Assembly: GCA_963795775.1 (NCBI GenBank)
Contig: CAWCJL010000005.1
Coordinates: forward strand, 186,001 to 250,000
Source of the DNA: CAWCJL01 sp963795775
GTDB lineage: Bacteria > Acidobacteriota > Terriglobia > Terriglobales > Acidobacteriaceae
Direction of reading: 5' to 3'
DNA length: 64,000 nt
Both the position numbers and the translations under genes were made by a program. Positions 25,489 to 32,845 of this stretch are shown piece by piece. The notes under the pieces are model-generated. The model made no database searches, was not told the origin of the DNA, and saw only the letters and a list, made by a program, of their open reading frames with translations. The first letter of the stretch is position 1; each line of letters begins with the position of its first letter.

Positions 25489-26535
25489 TTAGCTCCCCAG
25501 CCCCAGCCGCAGCAGCGTTTCCGCCACGCGGTCCGCGGCGTGGCGCAGCACATCGCCTTCTGCAGCGAAATCACCCGCAATGCAGCGCACGCCCAGTGCT
25601 TCAATCCGCTCCACGTCCGGCGCAATGGGCGCGGCGCCCTCTTCGGCGTAGCGATGCAGCAAGGTCTCCGATACCGGCGCGACATTCACCAGGGCGTAAT
25701 CGAAAATCGGCTGCCGGGCATGCTCATAAATGCGCTCGATATGCTGCGACGCCGTGAGTCCTAGGCTTTCGTTGGCCTGCGTCATCAGGTTGCAAATGTA
25801 AACACGTGTGCCCTGCGCGCTACCCAGCGCTTCCGGGATGCCTTTCACCAGCAGATTCGTGATGAGGCTGGTGTAAAGCGACCCTGGGCCAACGGTGATC
25901 AGGTCCGCCCGCATGATGGAATCCAGCGTCTCCGGCAGCGGCTCGGCACCGGCCGGCTCCAGCGTGAGCTCGTGGATGCGCTGCTTGCTGGCCGTGATAT
26001 TGGTTTCGCCGCGCACGATCGAACCGTCTTCCATCTCCGCCGCCAGAGTCACGTTCGCCGTGGTGGCTGGATAGATGTGCCCGCGCGTGGCGAGCACCTG
26101 CGAAGACAGCTTGATGGCCTGCGCGAAGTCCCCGGTGATCTCCGCCAGCGCCGCAACAAAGAGGTTGCCGAAGCTGTGGCCTTCGAGTCCTTCCCCGGCG
26201 GAAAAGCGGTGACGAAACAAACGCGACAACAGCGCCTCATCGTCGGCCAGGGCCACCATGCAGTTGCGCAGGTCGCCCGGAGGCAGCATGTTGAAGTGCT
26301 TGCGCAGCCGTCCGCTGGAACCGCCGTCATCTGTCACCGTCACGATTGCAGCCAGGTCGCTCACCAGGTCGGGAGTGGCCGGAGGCTCCTGAGCATGCGG
26401 CGACGCGACATAATGCCGCAGCCCTCGCAGCAGCGTGGAAAGTCCGGTGCCTCCGCCCATGGCCACCACGCGCAGCGCAGAACGGCGCGGCTCAACGGCA
26501 GAGGCCTGCGAACCATCCGGACGCGAGGTGATCAC
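25489..26535 (-). CDS. yvcK: YvcK/CofD-like protein (gluconeogenesis factor family)
   Basis: The product shares the fold of 2-phospho-L-lactate transferase. It opens with LRVVAMGGGTGLSTLLRGLR, contains TVTDDGGSSGRLRKHFNMLP and PPGDLRNCMVALAD, and later DLITVGPGSLYTSLITNLLV. YvcK proteins bind UDP-GlcNAc and influence cell-wall synthesis and growth on gluconeogenic carbon sources. The frame extends 50 codons into the upstream gene, so the start is set at the GTG at 26535, just after the TPR stop at 26553 and five bases after GGCGG. That gives 348 residues. It is tightly coupled to the upstream TPR gene. Confidence 0.85.
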   Translation of the reverse strand: MITSRPDGSQASAVEPRRSALRVVAMGGGTGLSTLLRGLRHYVASPHAQEPPATPDLVSDLAAIVTVTDDGGSSGRLRKHFNMLPPGDLRNCMVALADDEALLSRLFRHRFSAGEGLEGHSFGNLFVAALAEITGDFAQAIKLSSQVLATRGHIYPATTANVTLAAEMEDGSIVRGETNITASKQRIHELTLEPAGAEPLPETLDSIMRADLITVGPGSLYTSLITNLLVKGIPEALGSAQGTRVYICNLMTQANESLGLTASQHIERIYEHARQPIFDYALVNVAPVSETLLHRYAEEGAAPIAPDVERIEALGVRCIAGDFAAEGDVLRHAADRVAETLLRLGLGS

Positions 26536-26552
26536 ACGCGTACCGCCGTCCT

Positions 26553-27116
26553 TCAGGACATCTCCGGGTAGAGCAGCTCCGTAAAGCGCGGATCGTCGGC
26601 CATGTCCTGGAAGTCGGAATCGGCCCGCGCCTGAATGCGATTGCGCGGATTGATTTCGATGGAGCGCTCGAGATGCTCCAGGCACCGCTCCGTCTGCCCC
26701 GTCATGCTTTCCAGAATGGCGAGCCCGTAGAGCGCGTAGTCCGTATCCGGAGCACGGTTCAGGATGGCTTCGAACTGCTCGCGCGCTTCTTCATAAAATC
26801 CAGTGTTCAGCAGGGAAATGGCGTAGTCGTACTGCTCCTCGTTGCTGCCAAATTCCAGCCCTGCCTGCTTGGCGTAGCGCTCGCAGGCGGCCAGGTACAC
26901 GCGGGAGCGCTCCAGCAGCTCCGGCGGGCCGCCCTGGGTCAGCTTCTCGAACCCCTGGCGTGCCTTGTCGTACTTGCCTTCCTGCATGGACTGCACTGCG
27001 TGCGCGTACTCTTCCATAGCCTTCTGTTGCGCGGGATCGGTCATCACGCGCACTTTGCCCTGGATGGTCTTCGGACTGCGAGATCTCGCTGTGGCCCCAC
27101 CGTTACCGCTCGGCAT
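26553..27116 (-). CDS. TPR-repeat protein
   Basis: Starting at the ATG at 27116 (AAGGA eight bases upstream), the 187-residue product has a basic, disordered N-terminus (about 1-25). A series of tetratricopeptide helices follows: EEYAHAVQSMQEGKYDKARQ, YDYAISLLNTGFYEEAREQF and ALYGLAILESMTGQTERCLE. It closes with IEINPRNRIQARADSDFQDM and a DDPRFTELLYPEMS end. No signal peptide or membrane segment is present. TPR proteins mediate protein-protein contacts. It lies 17 bases before yvcK and is probably cotranscribed, but its partner is unknown. Confidence 0.85.
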   Translation of the reverse strand: MPSGNGGATARSRSPKTIQGKVRVMTDPAQQKAMEEYAHAVQSMQEGKYDKARQGFEKLTQGGPPELLERSRVYLAACERYAKQAGLEFGSNEEQYDYAISLLNTGFYEEAREQFEAILNRAPDTDYALYGLAILESMTGQTERCLEHLERSIEINPRNRIQARADSDFQDMADDPRFTELLYPEMS

Positions 27117-27259
27117 ACTCCGTTTTCCTTCCAGCCCGAGCCCTCCTGCGAGCGTCGCCCCGAAAATTCCGGGAGCGTTCGGCTGGCACGCGGGCCCTCT
27201 GTTGACTTTCACAAGGTTTTACACGCAGCACCCTATGCCCCGTCAACCACACGGATTGG

Positions 27260-27871
27260 TTACTCTCTCCGGCCCGCACTCTCGACGGAGTAAATGCGCG
27301 GATTGAGTGTGGGATCGTTGTACATTTTGAGCTGCCGGTAGAGCTTGAATCGGCGCTCCCCGGCAACAACTTGTTGCCAGAGCCGCCCCAGGCATCGCGC
27401 CAGATCCGTCTGCTGCTCCATCAAGATGCGCATCCGTTCCGTATTCCGCTCCTGGTGCCCGGCGGGAGCATCCGCCCGGTCCAGCTCCTCGCGCGTGTGG
27501 AAAAGCTTTAATGACAGGATCGACAGGCGATCGATCATCAGCCCCGGCGTTTCAGAATGCAGCTCCGCGCCCGCTCGCACCCCGCCCTTTTCCGCCAGTG
27601 CCTCCAGCAGCAGGCGATCGATTTGCTCCACCAGATCATTGCGCCGCTGGTTGACGGCATCAATCCGCCGCTTGACCGCGGCGATCTCGCTGTCGCTCGC
27701 TCCCGGTCTGCGCGCTTCGTCTTCGGCATGCCACAGCTCGAAGTTCGCCAGGTGCTCGGCCAACACCGCCTCGTCCAGCGCATCGCGTCCCGCCGGCAGT
27801 GCCGGCGGCTCCTCATGCCAACGGGCCGTGTAGGCGTCGTGCAGATTGACGACATGCTGGGCGGAAAGCAT
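27260..27871 (-). CDS. DUF4254 family protein
   Basis: The 203-residue product is largely helical and soluble, with segments HEEPPALPAGRDALDEAVLA, NFELWHAEDEARRPGASDSE, LMIDRLSILSLKLFHTREEL and VAGERRFKLYRQLKMYNDPT that match the DUF4254 family. Function is unknown; some members sit near glycan or lipopolysaccharide genes. The open frame continues through the tRNA-Lys gene, where the extra residues are simply translated tRNA, so the ATG at 27871 is the earliest sensible start. No clear ribosome site precedes it. Confidence 0.8.
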   Translation of the reverse strand: MLSAQHVVNLHDAYTARWHEEPPALPAGRDALDEAVLAEHLANFELWHAEDEARRPGASDSEIAAVKRRIDAVNQRRNDLVEQIDRLLLEALAEKGGVRAGAELHSETPGLMIDRLSILSLKLFHTREELDRADAPAGHQERNTERMRILMEQQTDLARCLGRLWQQVVAGERRFKLYRQLKMYNDPTLNPRIYSVESAGRRE

Positions 27872-27919
27872 AGGCCGGGACGTGAAGCAACGATGAAGTG
27901 AACGGAACTGGAGTGCGCG

Positions 27920-27995
27920 TGGTGAGCTCGCTGGGACTCGAACCCAGGACCCACGCATTAAAAGTGCGTTGCTCTACCAACTGAGCTACGAGCTC
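27920..27995 (-). tRNA. tRNA-Lys (TTT)
   Basis: The 76-base cloverleaf has acceptor GAGCTCG/CGAGCTC, discriminator A and encoded CCA. The D-arm is GCTC-AGTTGGTA-GAGC. The anticodon arm is ACGCA-CTTTTAA-TGCGT with anticodon TTT, and the T-arm is CTGGG-TTCGAGT-CCCAG. All stems pair fully. It lies 48 bases upstream of the DUF4254 start on the same strand. No integrated element is visible at it. Confidence 0.97.
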
Positions 27996-28176
27996 ACGCG
28001 TTTTGGCCGCTGTTATTCAAAGTACCACAGGGGGAACGGAGCCCCCGGGCTCGCTGAACGGGGCCGGGCTCGCCGAACAGCAGGGGAAGGAGTCGGTTCG
28101 CATCACTGCAACTCGACTGCTGCAGAATACGATTGAACATCTAACCCGGCAGTTCGCGGTACCCTTCCTCTGCACG

Positions 28177-29418
28177 ATGACAACCTTCGGACTGCTCAGC
28201 TCGGTGGTTTGCCTGGCCGCTCTCTTTGGCTTTCTCAGCTATCGCGTGCTGCGGCTTCCCACCACCGTGGGCACCACTATCCTGTCGCTCCTGCTGTCGC
28301 TGGCGCTGATCCTGGCGAACGGCCGCGAAGGACACCTGCACGATGTAGCAGAAGCCATCGTCGGGAGCATCGACTTCAACCAGGTGGTGCTCCACGGCAT
28401 GCTCGCGTTTCTTCTGTTTGCCGGCGCGCTTCACCTGGATCTCACACAACTCAATCGCGAAAAACTTCCGGTCGCGGCCCTCTCCATCTTTGCCACCGCA
28501 CTGTCCGCGGTCATGGTGGCAGTTGTCGTCGGCCTGTGCCTTCATTTCGCGGGCATCCAGGTAAACGCGGTCTTCTGCCTCCTTTTCGGCGCACTGATCT
28601 CGCCCACCGACCCCATCGCCGTGCTCGAGATGCTGGGCCGCGTCGGCGCGCCCGCCGCGCTTAAAACCTACCTCGCCGGCGAATCGTTGTTCAACGACGG
28701 CGTGGGCGCGGTGCTCTTTCTGGCGCTGCTGGAAAACGCGAACAGTGGTCACCTGCCTTCGCCTGCGCGCTTCCTGTTCCTGCTGCTCATCCAAGCCGGC
28801 GGCGGACTGGCCCTGGGACTCGCGCTCGGTTATCTGGTATACCGCATGCTGCGGCTGGTGGACAGCTATCGCGTGGAGGTGATGCTGACGCTGGCTCTGG
28901 CCATGGGCGGCTACGCTCTCGCCGACATCCTCCACGTTTCGGCGCCGCTCGAGGTGATCGCGGCCGGCATCATCGTGAATGGGCGTGCGCGCCGCTTCGC
29001 CATGTCGGAAAAGACGCGGCGCAATGTCGAGACCTTCTGGGACCTCACCGACGAAATCATGAACGTTGTCCTGTTTCTGCTCATTGGCCTGGAACTCCTG
29101 GTCGTGCCCATGCAGAGGATCTTCATGTTTGCGGGTTTGCTTGCGATCCCCGCGGTGCTGCTGTGCCGCTGGGGCAGCGTGGGACTCGTCTCGGTGATCT
29201 TTCGCCGCTGGCATCCCCATGTGCCCGGCTCCATCACCATCCTTACCTGGGGAGGCCTGCGCGGCGGCCTTTCCGTGGCGCTCGCGCTGTCGCTTCCGCC
29301 GCAGCACGGACGCAGCTTGGCCCTCACCATGACCTACATCATCGTGATCTTTTCCGTCATTGTGCAGGGGCTGACCGTGGGACCGTTGCTCCGGCGGATG
29401 CGGCTCGAACCCTCCTGA
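28177..29418 (+). CDS. Na+/H+ antiporter of the CPA1 family
   Basis: The product of about 413 residues has 12 or so membrane helices and the CPA1 hallmarks. These are LLFAGALHLDLTQL, the ion-site helix with LFGALISPTDPIAVLEMLGR (paired Asp in TDP), and the GESLFNDGVGAVLFLALLE segment. Late elements are FLLIGLELLVV and WGGLRGGLSVALALSLPP. It exchanges sodium or potassium for protons across the inner membrane, controlling pH and salt. The frame opens 58 codons earlier, but those residues are polar and overlap the tRNA leader. The ATG at 28177 starts directly before the first helix, though without a clear ribosome site, so the start is tentative. Confidence 0.88.
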   Translation: MTTFGLLSSVVCLAALFGFLSYRVLRLPTTVGTTILSLLLSLALILANGREGHLHDVAEAIVGSIDFNQVVLHGMLAFLLFAGALHLDLTQLNREKLPVAALSIFATALSAVMVAVVVGLCLHFAGIQVNAVFCLLFGALISPTDPIAVLEMLGRVGAPAALKTYLAGESLFNDGVGAVLFLALLENANSGHLPSPARFLFLLLIQAGGGLALGLALGYLVYRMLRLVDSYRVEVMLTLALAMGGYALADILHVSAPLEVIAAGIIVNGRARRFAMSEKTRRNVETFWDLTDEIMNVVLFLLIGLELLVVPMQRIFMFAGLLAIPAVLLCRWGSVGLVSVIFRRWHPHVPGSITILTWGGLRGGLSVALALSLPPQHGRSLALTMTYIIVIFSVIVQGLTVGPLLRRMRLEPS

Positions 29419-29524
29419 ATCGGGCCCTGCGGCCGGTCCCGTTTGCAGAGTGGATGCGTCCTCCTCAAATACGTGCACGTCCCAGTTGCAGAACAGGCCC
29501 CACCGATAAGATGCTGAAGACCGG

Positions 29525-30004
29525 ATGAGCACGCAACGAACCATGCCCGGCGGCAACGTGCTGCGCAGGGAACTGCCGCAAGGAGAGAACGGGCGCGCCC
29601 TGTGCCGCTGGTGCGCGCTGGAAGTGCCGCGCGGGCGCTTTACCTTCTGCTCCGCCTGGTGTGTGCACGAGTGGAAGCTGCGGTCGAACCCCGGCTACCT
29701 GCGGGAGCAGGTGCTGCGCCGTGACAAAGGCATCTGCGCCGGATGCGGCGTGGATACGCTGAGCGCCTTCCGCAGCCTGCGCCGCGCACGCGGGATGCGC
29801 CGCGCTGCGATGCTGGCAGAATGGGGACTGAAGCGCCTTACCCGCCGCAGCCTCTGGGACGCCGATCACATCCTGTCCGTCGCCGAGGGCGGGGGAGAGT
29901 GCGACCTCAGCAACATCCGCACGCTCTGTCTGAAATGCCACCGCAGCGCCACGGCGGCGCTCCGCGAACGCCTGCGCATGGCGCGGCGCACCGCGGTTGC
30001 GTAA
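29525..30004 (+). CDS. HNH endonuclease domain protein with zinc-ribbon-like cysteines
   Basis: This 159-residue protein has an N-terminal CRWCALEVPRGRFTFCSAWC cysteine cluster. A helical region and a second pair in ICAGCGVD follow, then an HNH core, LWDADHILSVAEGGGECDLS followed by NIRTLCLKCHRSAT. The Asp-His pair, the Asn and the final CxxCH fit the HNH metal site. Genes of this type occur singly in many genomes and their target is unknown. There is no partner methylase, toxin immunity gene or phage context here, so a restriction or homing role is not supported. Confidence 0.85.
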   Translation: MSTQRTMPGGNVLRRELPQGENGRALCRWCALEVPRGRFTFCSAWCVHEWKLRSNPGYLREQVLRRDKGICAGCGVDTLSAFRSLRRARGMRRAAMLAEWGLKRLTRRSLWDADHILSVAEGGGECDLSNIRTLCLKCHRSATAALRERLRMARRTAVA

Positions 30005-30006
30005 GC

Positions 30007-30726
30007 CTACTGCGCCTGCAGAATCAGAAAGTAATCCTGCCCGTCGGCCTTGGTGAAGTCATAGGTCGCGGTCAGCCGGTAGCCGGCCTGCTTCGCTTCC
30101 CGCAAGATCACCGCCGGCATGATGCCGTGGTCCGTACCGTTGCCGTTGCGATCGATGATCCCTACCTTGGCGCCGGATTTCAACGCGGGCCGCAGCGCTT
30201 CGAGAAAGGCCACCGGCTGCGCGATCTCGTGGTAGGTCTTCATCAGCAGCACGGCATCCAGGCTGTGCGCCGGCAGCTTCGGATCGTCCGGTGACCCCAG
30301 CACCGTGTGCACATTGGCGAGGTGCTCGGACGCGGCTCGCCGGTTGATATACGCGATCGCCTCCGGATTGATGTCTTCCGCGTACACCGTGCCCGCCGCT
30401 CCCACGCGTGCTGCTGCGCGCACGGTGAACCACCCGGAGCCCGCGCCGCAATCGGCAACCGTCTTTCCTGCGCTGATGCCGAGCAGATCCATCACGCGAT
30501 TGATCTGCAGCCGCTTGTCGCGGTCCTTCGATTCGAAGATGGAAAGGTCGCCGGTGTAGGGAGTGCTGGTGGGCCGCTGGGCAGCGGGCGCGGCCGGGGC
30601 CGCTGCGGATACCTGCGCCGACGCGGGCGGCGCGCTTGCCCCGCAGAAGGCCAGCAAGCACCCGAGGGCAAGTGTGCGGAGAACAGCGATTCCCAAACGA
30701 GTACGGGCGCGCGGATCGGATTGCAT
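30007..30726 (-). CDS. Exported class I SAM-dependent methyltransferase-like protein
   Basis: From the ATG at 30726 the product is 239 residues with a signal peptide (GIAVLRTLALGCLLAFCGAS). An Ala/Pro-rich linker leads to a methyltransferase fold starting INRVMDLLGISAGKTVADCG, with the SAM loop ADCGAGSGWFTVRAAARVG and YAEDINPEAIAYI. LDAVLLMKTYHEI forms motif IV. A signal peptide on a SAM-dependent enzyme is odd because SAM is cytosolic, yet this architecture recurs in acidobacterial and proteobacterial proteins annotated as predicted methyltransferases. The open frame is longer upstream but without support. It is convergent with the HNH gene, two bases apart. Confidence 0.8.
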   Translation of the reverse strand: MQSDPRARTRLGIAVLRTLALGCLLAFCGASAPPASAQVSAAAPAAPAAQRPTSTPYTGDLSIFESKDRDKRLQINRVMDLLGISAGKTVADCGAGSGWFTVRAAARVGAAGTVYAEDINPEAIAYINRRAASEHLANVHTVLGSPDDPKLPAHSLDAVLLMKTYHEIAQPVAFLEALRPALKSGAKVGIIDRNGNGTDHGIMPAVILREAKQAGYRLTATYDFTKADGQDYFLILQAQ

Positions 30727-31053
30727 ATCACCAGCATAGGAGATGCGCACTGTCCCGGGCACGCCTGTCTTGCTTGAAAATGCCTCAATGTTGGTGCCGT
30801 CGAAGCCCCGTGCTGCCGACCCGCAGCCGCCGGCGCGCATTTGAGATTTTGCGAGAAGCGGAAAGTGTGCCAAAGTATCTCTAAGCATCGCCTGCAGTGC
30901 TCATCTGCGCCGCGCTTGCCGCATTCCTGGCACAGTGCGTTGAACGCAGTTTCGTAGTCGCAGCACCCGGAAACATCCCAGGTCTTCAGCTCCGCCGGGC
31001 TTGTGCAAGCCGGAGAGTGAACGTGTCCTCATTCCATTTCGAAATGGAGTCCG
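30727..31053. other. Spacer between the exported methyltransferase and amtB
   Basis: This 327-base divergent region carries the palindrome at 31034-31047. I see no gene. A TGGCAC at 30927 resembles half of a sigma54 promoter but lacks a correctly spaced GC element. Confidence 0.4.
31034..31047 (+). promoter_or_regulatory. Perfect palindrome overlapping the amtB ribosome-binding site
   Basis: CCATTTCGAAATGG is a 14-base perfect palindrome whose last GG forms part of the GGAG ribosome site, six bases before the amtB ATG at 31054. It could be an operator or could fold in the mRNA and hide the ribosome site. I know of no standard nitrogen regulator with this exact site. Confidence 0.4.
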
Positions 31054-32478
31054 ATGCGCTTCTCTGTCCGTACGCTGTGGATAGCAATGCTTTCCCTCCT
31101 GCTGCTCGCGCCGCACGCGCAGGCGCAGCCGCATGTGATCGCAGCCCTGGCTGCGGTCGTGCCCAGCGATGCGGATCGCCTGGCCGCGCTCGAACGATCC
31201 GTTGCCGATGCCAAGTCTTCCGCTGACAATGCCTGGATGCTGGTCAGCGCCGCCCTGGTGCTGCTCATGACCGGTCCCGGCCTGGCCCTGTTCTACGGCG
31301 GACTGGTGCGGCGCAAGAACGTCCTCGGCACCATGATGCAGAGCTTCGCCATGATGGCGCTGATCACCGTCACGTGGGTGCTCTTCAGCTACAGCCTGAG
31401 CTTCGACGCCGGTATTCGCGTTATCGGCGGCCTGCACCATGCGTTCCTGCATGGCGTGGGCGCCGATCCCGACACGGCCTACGCCGCCACCATTCCGGCG
31501 CAGACCTTCATGATCTACCAGTTGATGTTTGCCATCATCACTCCCGCGCTCATCACCGGCGCCTTCGCCGAACGCATGAAGTTCAGCTCCATGGCCTTGT
31601 TCCTGGTGCTGTGGTCGGTGCTGGTGTATGACCCCATGGCCCACATGGTCTGGGGCCAGGGTGGCCTGCTCAATATCGCCGGAGGCCGCTTCCCGTGCCT
31701 CGACTTCGCCGGGGGAACGGTGGTGCACATCACCTCCGGCGTCTCCGCGCTGGTATGCGCGCTCTATCTCGGTAAGCGCGTCGGCTATCCGCGAGAGAAA
31801 ATGGCGCCGCACTCCGTGGTGCTCAGCTTTGTCGGCGCCTGCCTGCTGTGGTTCGGCTGGTTCGGCTTCAATGCGGGCAGCGCGCTCGGCTCGGGTGCGC
31901 TGGCCACCAGCGCTTTTGTAGCCACCCACCTGGCCGCCGCCACAGCAGCCCTGGGCTGGATGCTTGCCGAGTGGATCAGGAACGGCAAGCCCAGCGCGCT
32001 CGGCGGCATTTCGGGCGCGGTCGCGGGCCTGGTTGCCATCACGCCGGCAGCCGGCTTCGTACGGCCCATGCCGGCGCTGCTCATCGGCCTGGCCGCCGGC
32101 CTCTTCTGCTACTTCATGGTCGCCGTCGTGAAGCAGCGCTTTGGGTACGACGATTCTCTGGACGCCTTCGGCGTGCACGGAGCCGGCGGCACCCTGGGCG
32201 CGCTGCTCACCGGGCTCTTCGCCAGCAGCGTCGTCAATCCGGTATTCAAGGACGCGCGCGGCAACGTGCTGCCCACAGGCGCGCTCGAAGGGAACTGGCA
32301 CCAGTTGCTCAATCAGCTTGTCGGCATCGGTATCGCCATCCTGGTCTCGGTCGTCGGCACGCTGGTGTTGCTCAAGCTGGTGGACCTCGTGCTCGGCCTT
32401 ACCATGACCCCGCAGGCGCAGGTTGAGGGCATGGACGTGACCCAGCACGGCGAAGAGGGATACGAGTGGGCATCCTGA
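31054..32478 (+). CDS. amtB: Ammonium transporter AmtB
   Basis: The 474-residue protein has a signal peptide (residues 1-24) and 11 predicted membrane helices. It shows the Amt signature helices WMLVSAALVLLMTGPGLALF and YGGLVRRKNVLGTMMQSFAM. The conserved pore histidines lie in FAGGTVVHITSGVSALV and GVHGAGGTLGALLTGLF. It conducts ammonium into the cell and is blocked by unmodified PII protein. GGAG precedes the ATG, within a 14-base palindrome. The glnK gene begins 17 bases after its stop, the standard pairing, and glnD follows, so uptake, sensor and sensor-modifying enzyme form one operon. Confidence 0.97.
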   Translation: MRFSVRTLWIAMLSLLLLAPHAQAQPHVIAALAAVVPSDADRLAALERSVADAKSSADNAWMLVSAALVLLMTGPGLALFYGGLVRRKNVLGTMMQSFAMMALITVTWVLFSYSLSFDAGIRVIGGLHHAFLHGVGADPDTAYAATIPAQTFMIYQLMFAIITPALITGAFAERMKFSSMALFLVLWSVLVYDPMAHMVWGQGGLLNIAGGRFPCLDFAGGTVVHITSGVSALVCALYLGKRVGYPREKMAPHSVVLSFVGACLLWFGWFGFNAGSALGSGALATSAFVATHLAAATAALGWMLAEWIRNGKPSALGGISGAVAGLVAITPAAGFVRPMPALLIGLAAGLFCYFMVAVVKQRFGYDDSLDAFGVHGAGGTLGALLTGLFASSVVNPVFKDARGNVLPTGALEGNWHQLLNQLVGIGIAILVSVVGTLVLLKLVDLVLGLTMTPQAQVEGMDVTQHGEEGYEWAS

Positions 32479-32494
32479 GGAGAAAGGACCATTG

Positions 32495-32833
32495 ATGCAG
32501 AAGATCGAAGCGATTATTCAACCCTCGCGGCTCGATGCGGTCAAAGACGCACTGCTCGAAGTGGGCGTTGAGGGCATGACGGTGCTCGAAGCGCGCGGCC
32601 ATGGCCGGCAAAAGGGCCATACCGAGTTCTACCGCGGCCGTGAGTACACCGTGGACCTGCTCCCCAAGATCAAGCTGGAGCTGGTGGTGGACGATAGCGT
32701 CGTGGAGAAAGCGGTTGCCGCTATCGTCGCCGGCGCACGTACCGGGCACATTGGCGACGGAAAGATCTTCCTGTCGCGCATCGATGAAGCCATTCGCATC
32801 CGCAACGAAGAGCGCGGCCCGACCGCGCTATAG
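32495..32833 (+). CDS. glnK: PII nitrogen regulatory protein (GlnB/GlnK)
   Basis: At 112 residues this is a normal PII trimer subunit. MQKIEAIIQPSRLDAVKDAL opens the fold, and the T-loop contains RQKGHTEFYRGREYTVDLLP with Tyr51, the uridylylation site. The C-terminal signature VAGARTGHIGDGKIFL includes the ATP-binding residues. PII senses 2-oxoglutarate and ADP/ATP and controls AmtB and other nitrogen targets. The true start is the ATG at 32495 after GGAGAAAGGA, not the adjacent TTG. Lying between amtB and glnD, it is named glnK by context; glnB is an equally fair name. Confidence 0.97.
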   Translation: MQKIEAIIQPSRLDAVKDALLEVGVEGMTVLEARGHGRQKGHTEFYRGREYTVDLLPKIKLELVVDDSVVEKAVAAIVAGARTGHIGDGKIFLSRIDEAIRIRNEERGPTAL

Positions 32834-32845
32834 CTGAGATCCGTC

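Noticed and set aside
29525..30004. HNH protein as part of a restriction, homing or toxin system
   Set aside because: No methylase, intron, immunity gene or phage gene is adjacent; it looks like a common stand-alone HNH protein.
30927..30944. Sigma54-like TGGCAC...TTG before amtB
   Set aside because: The spacing is off by one and the essential downstream GC is replaced by GA.
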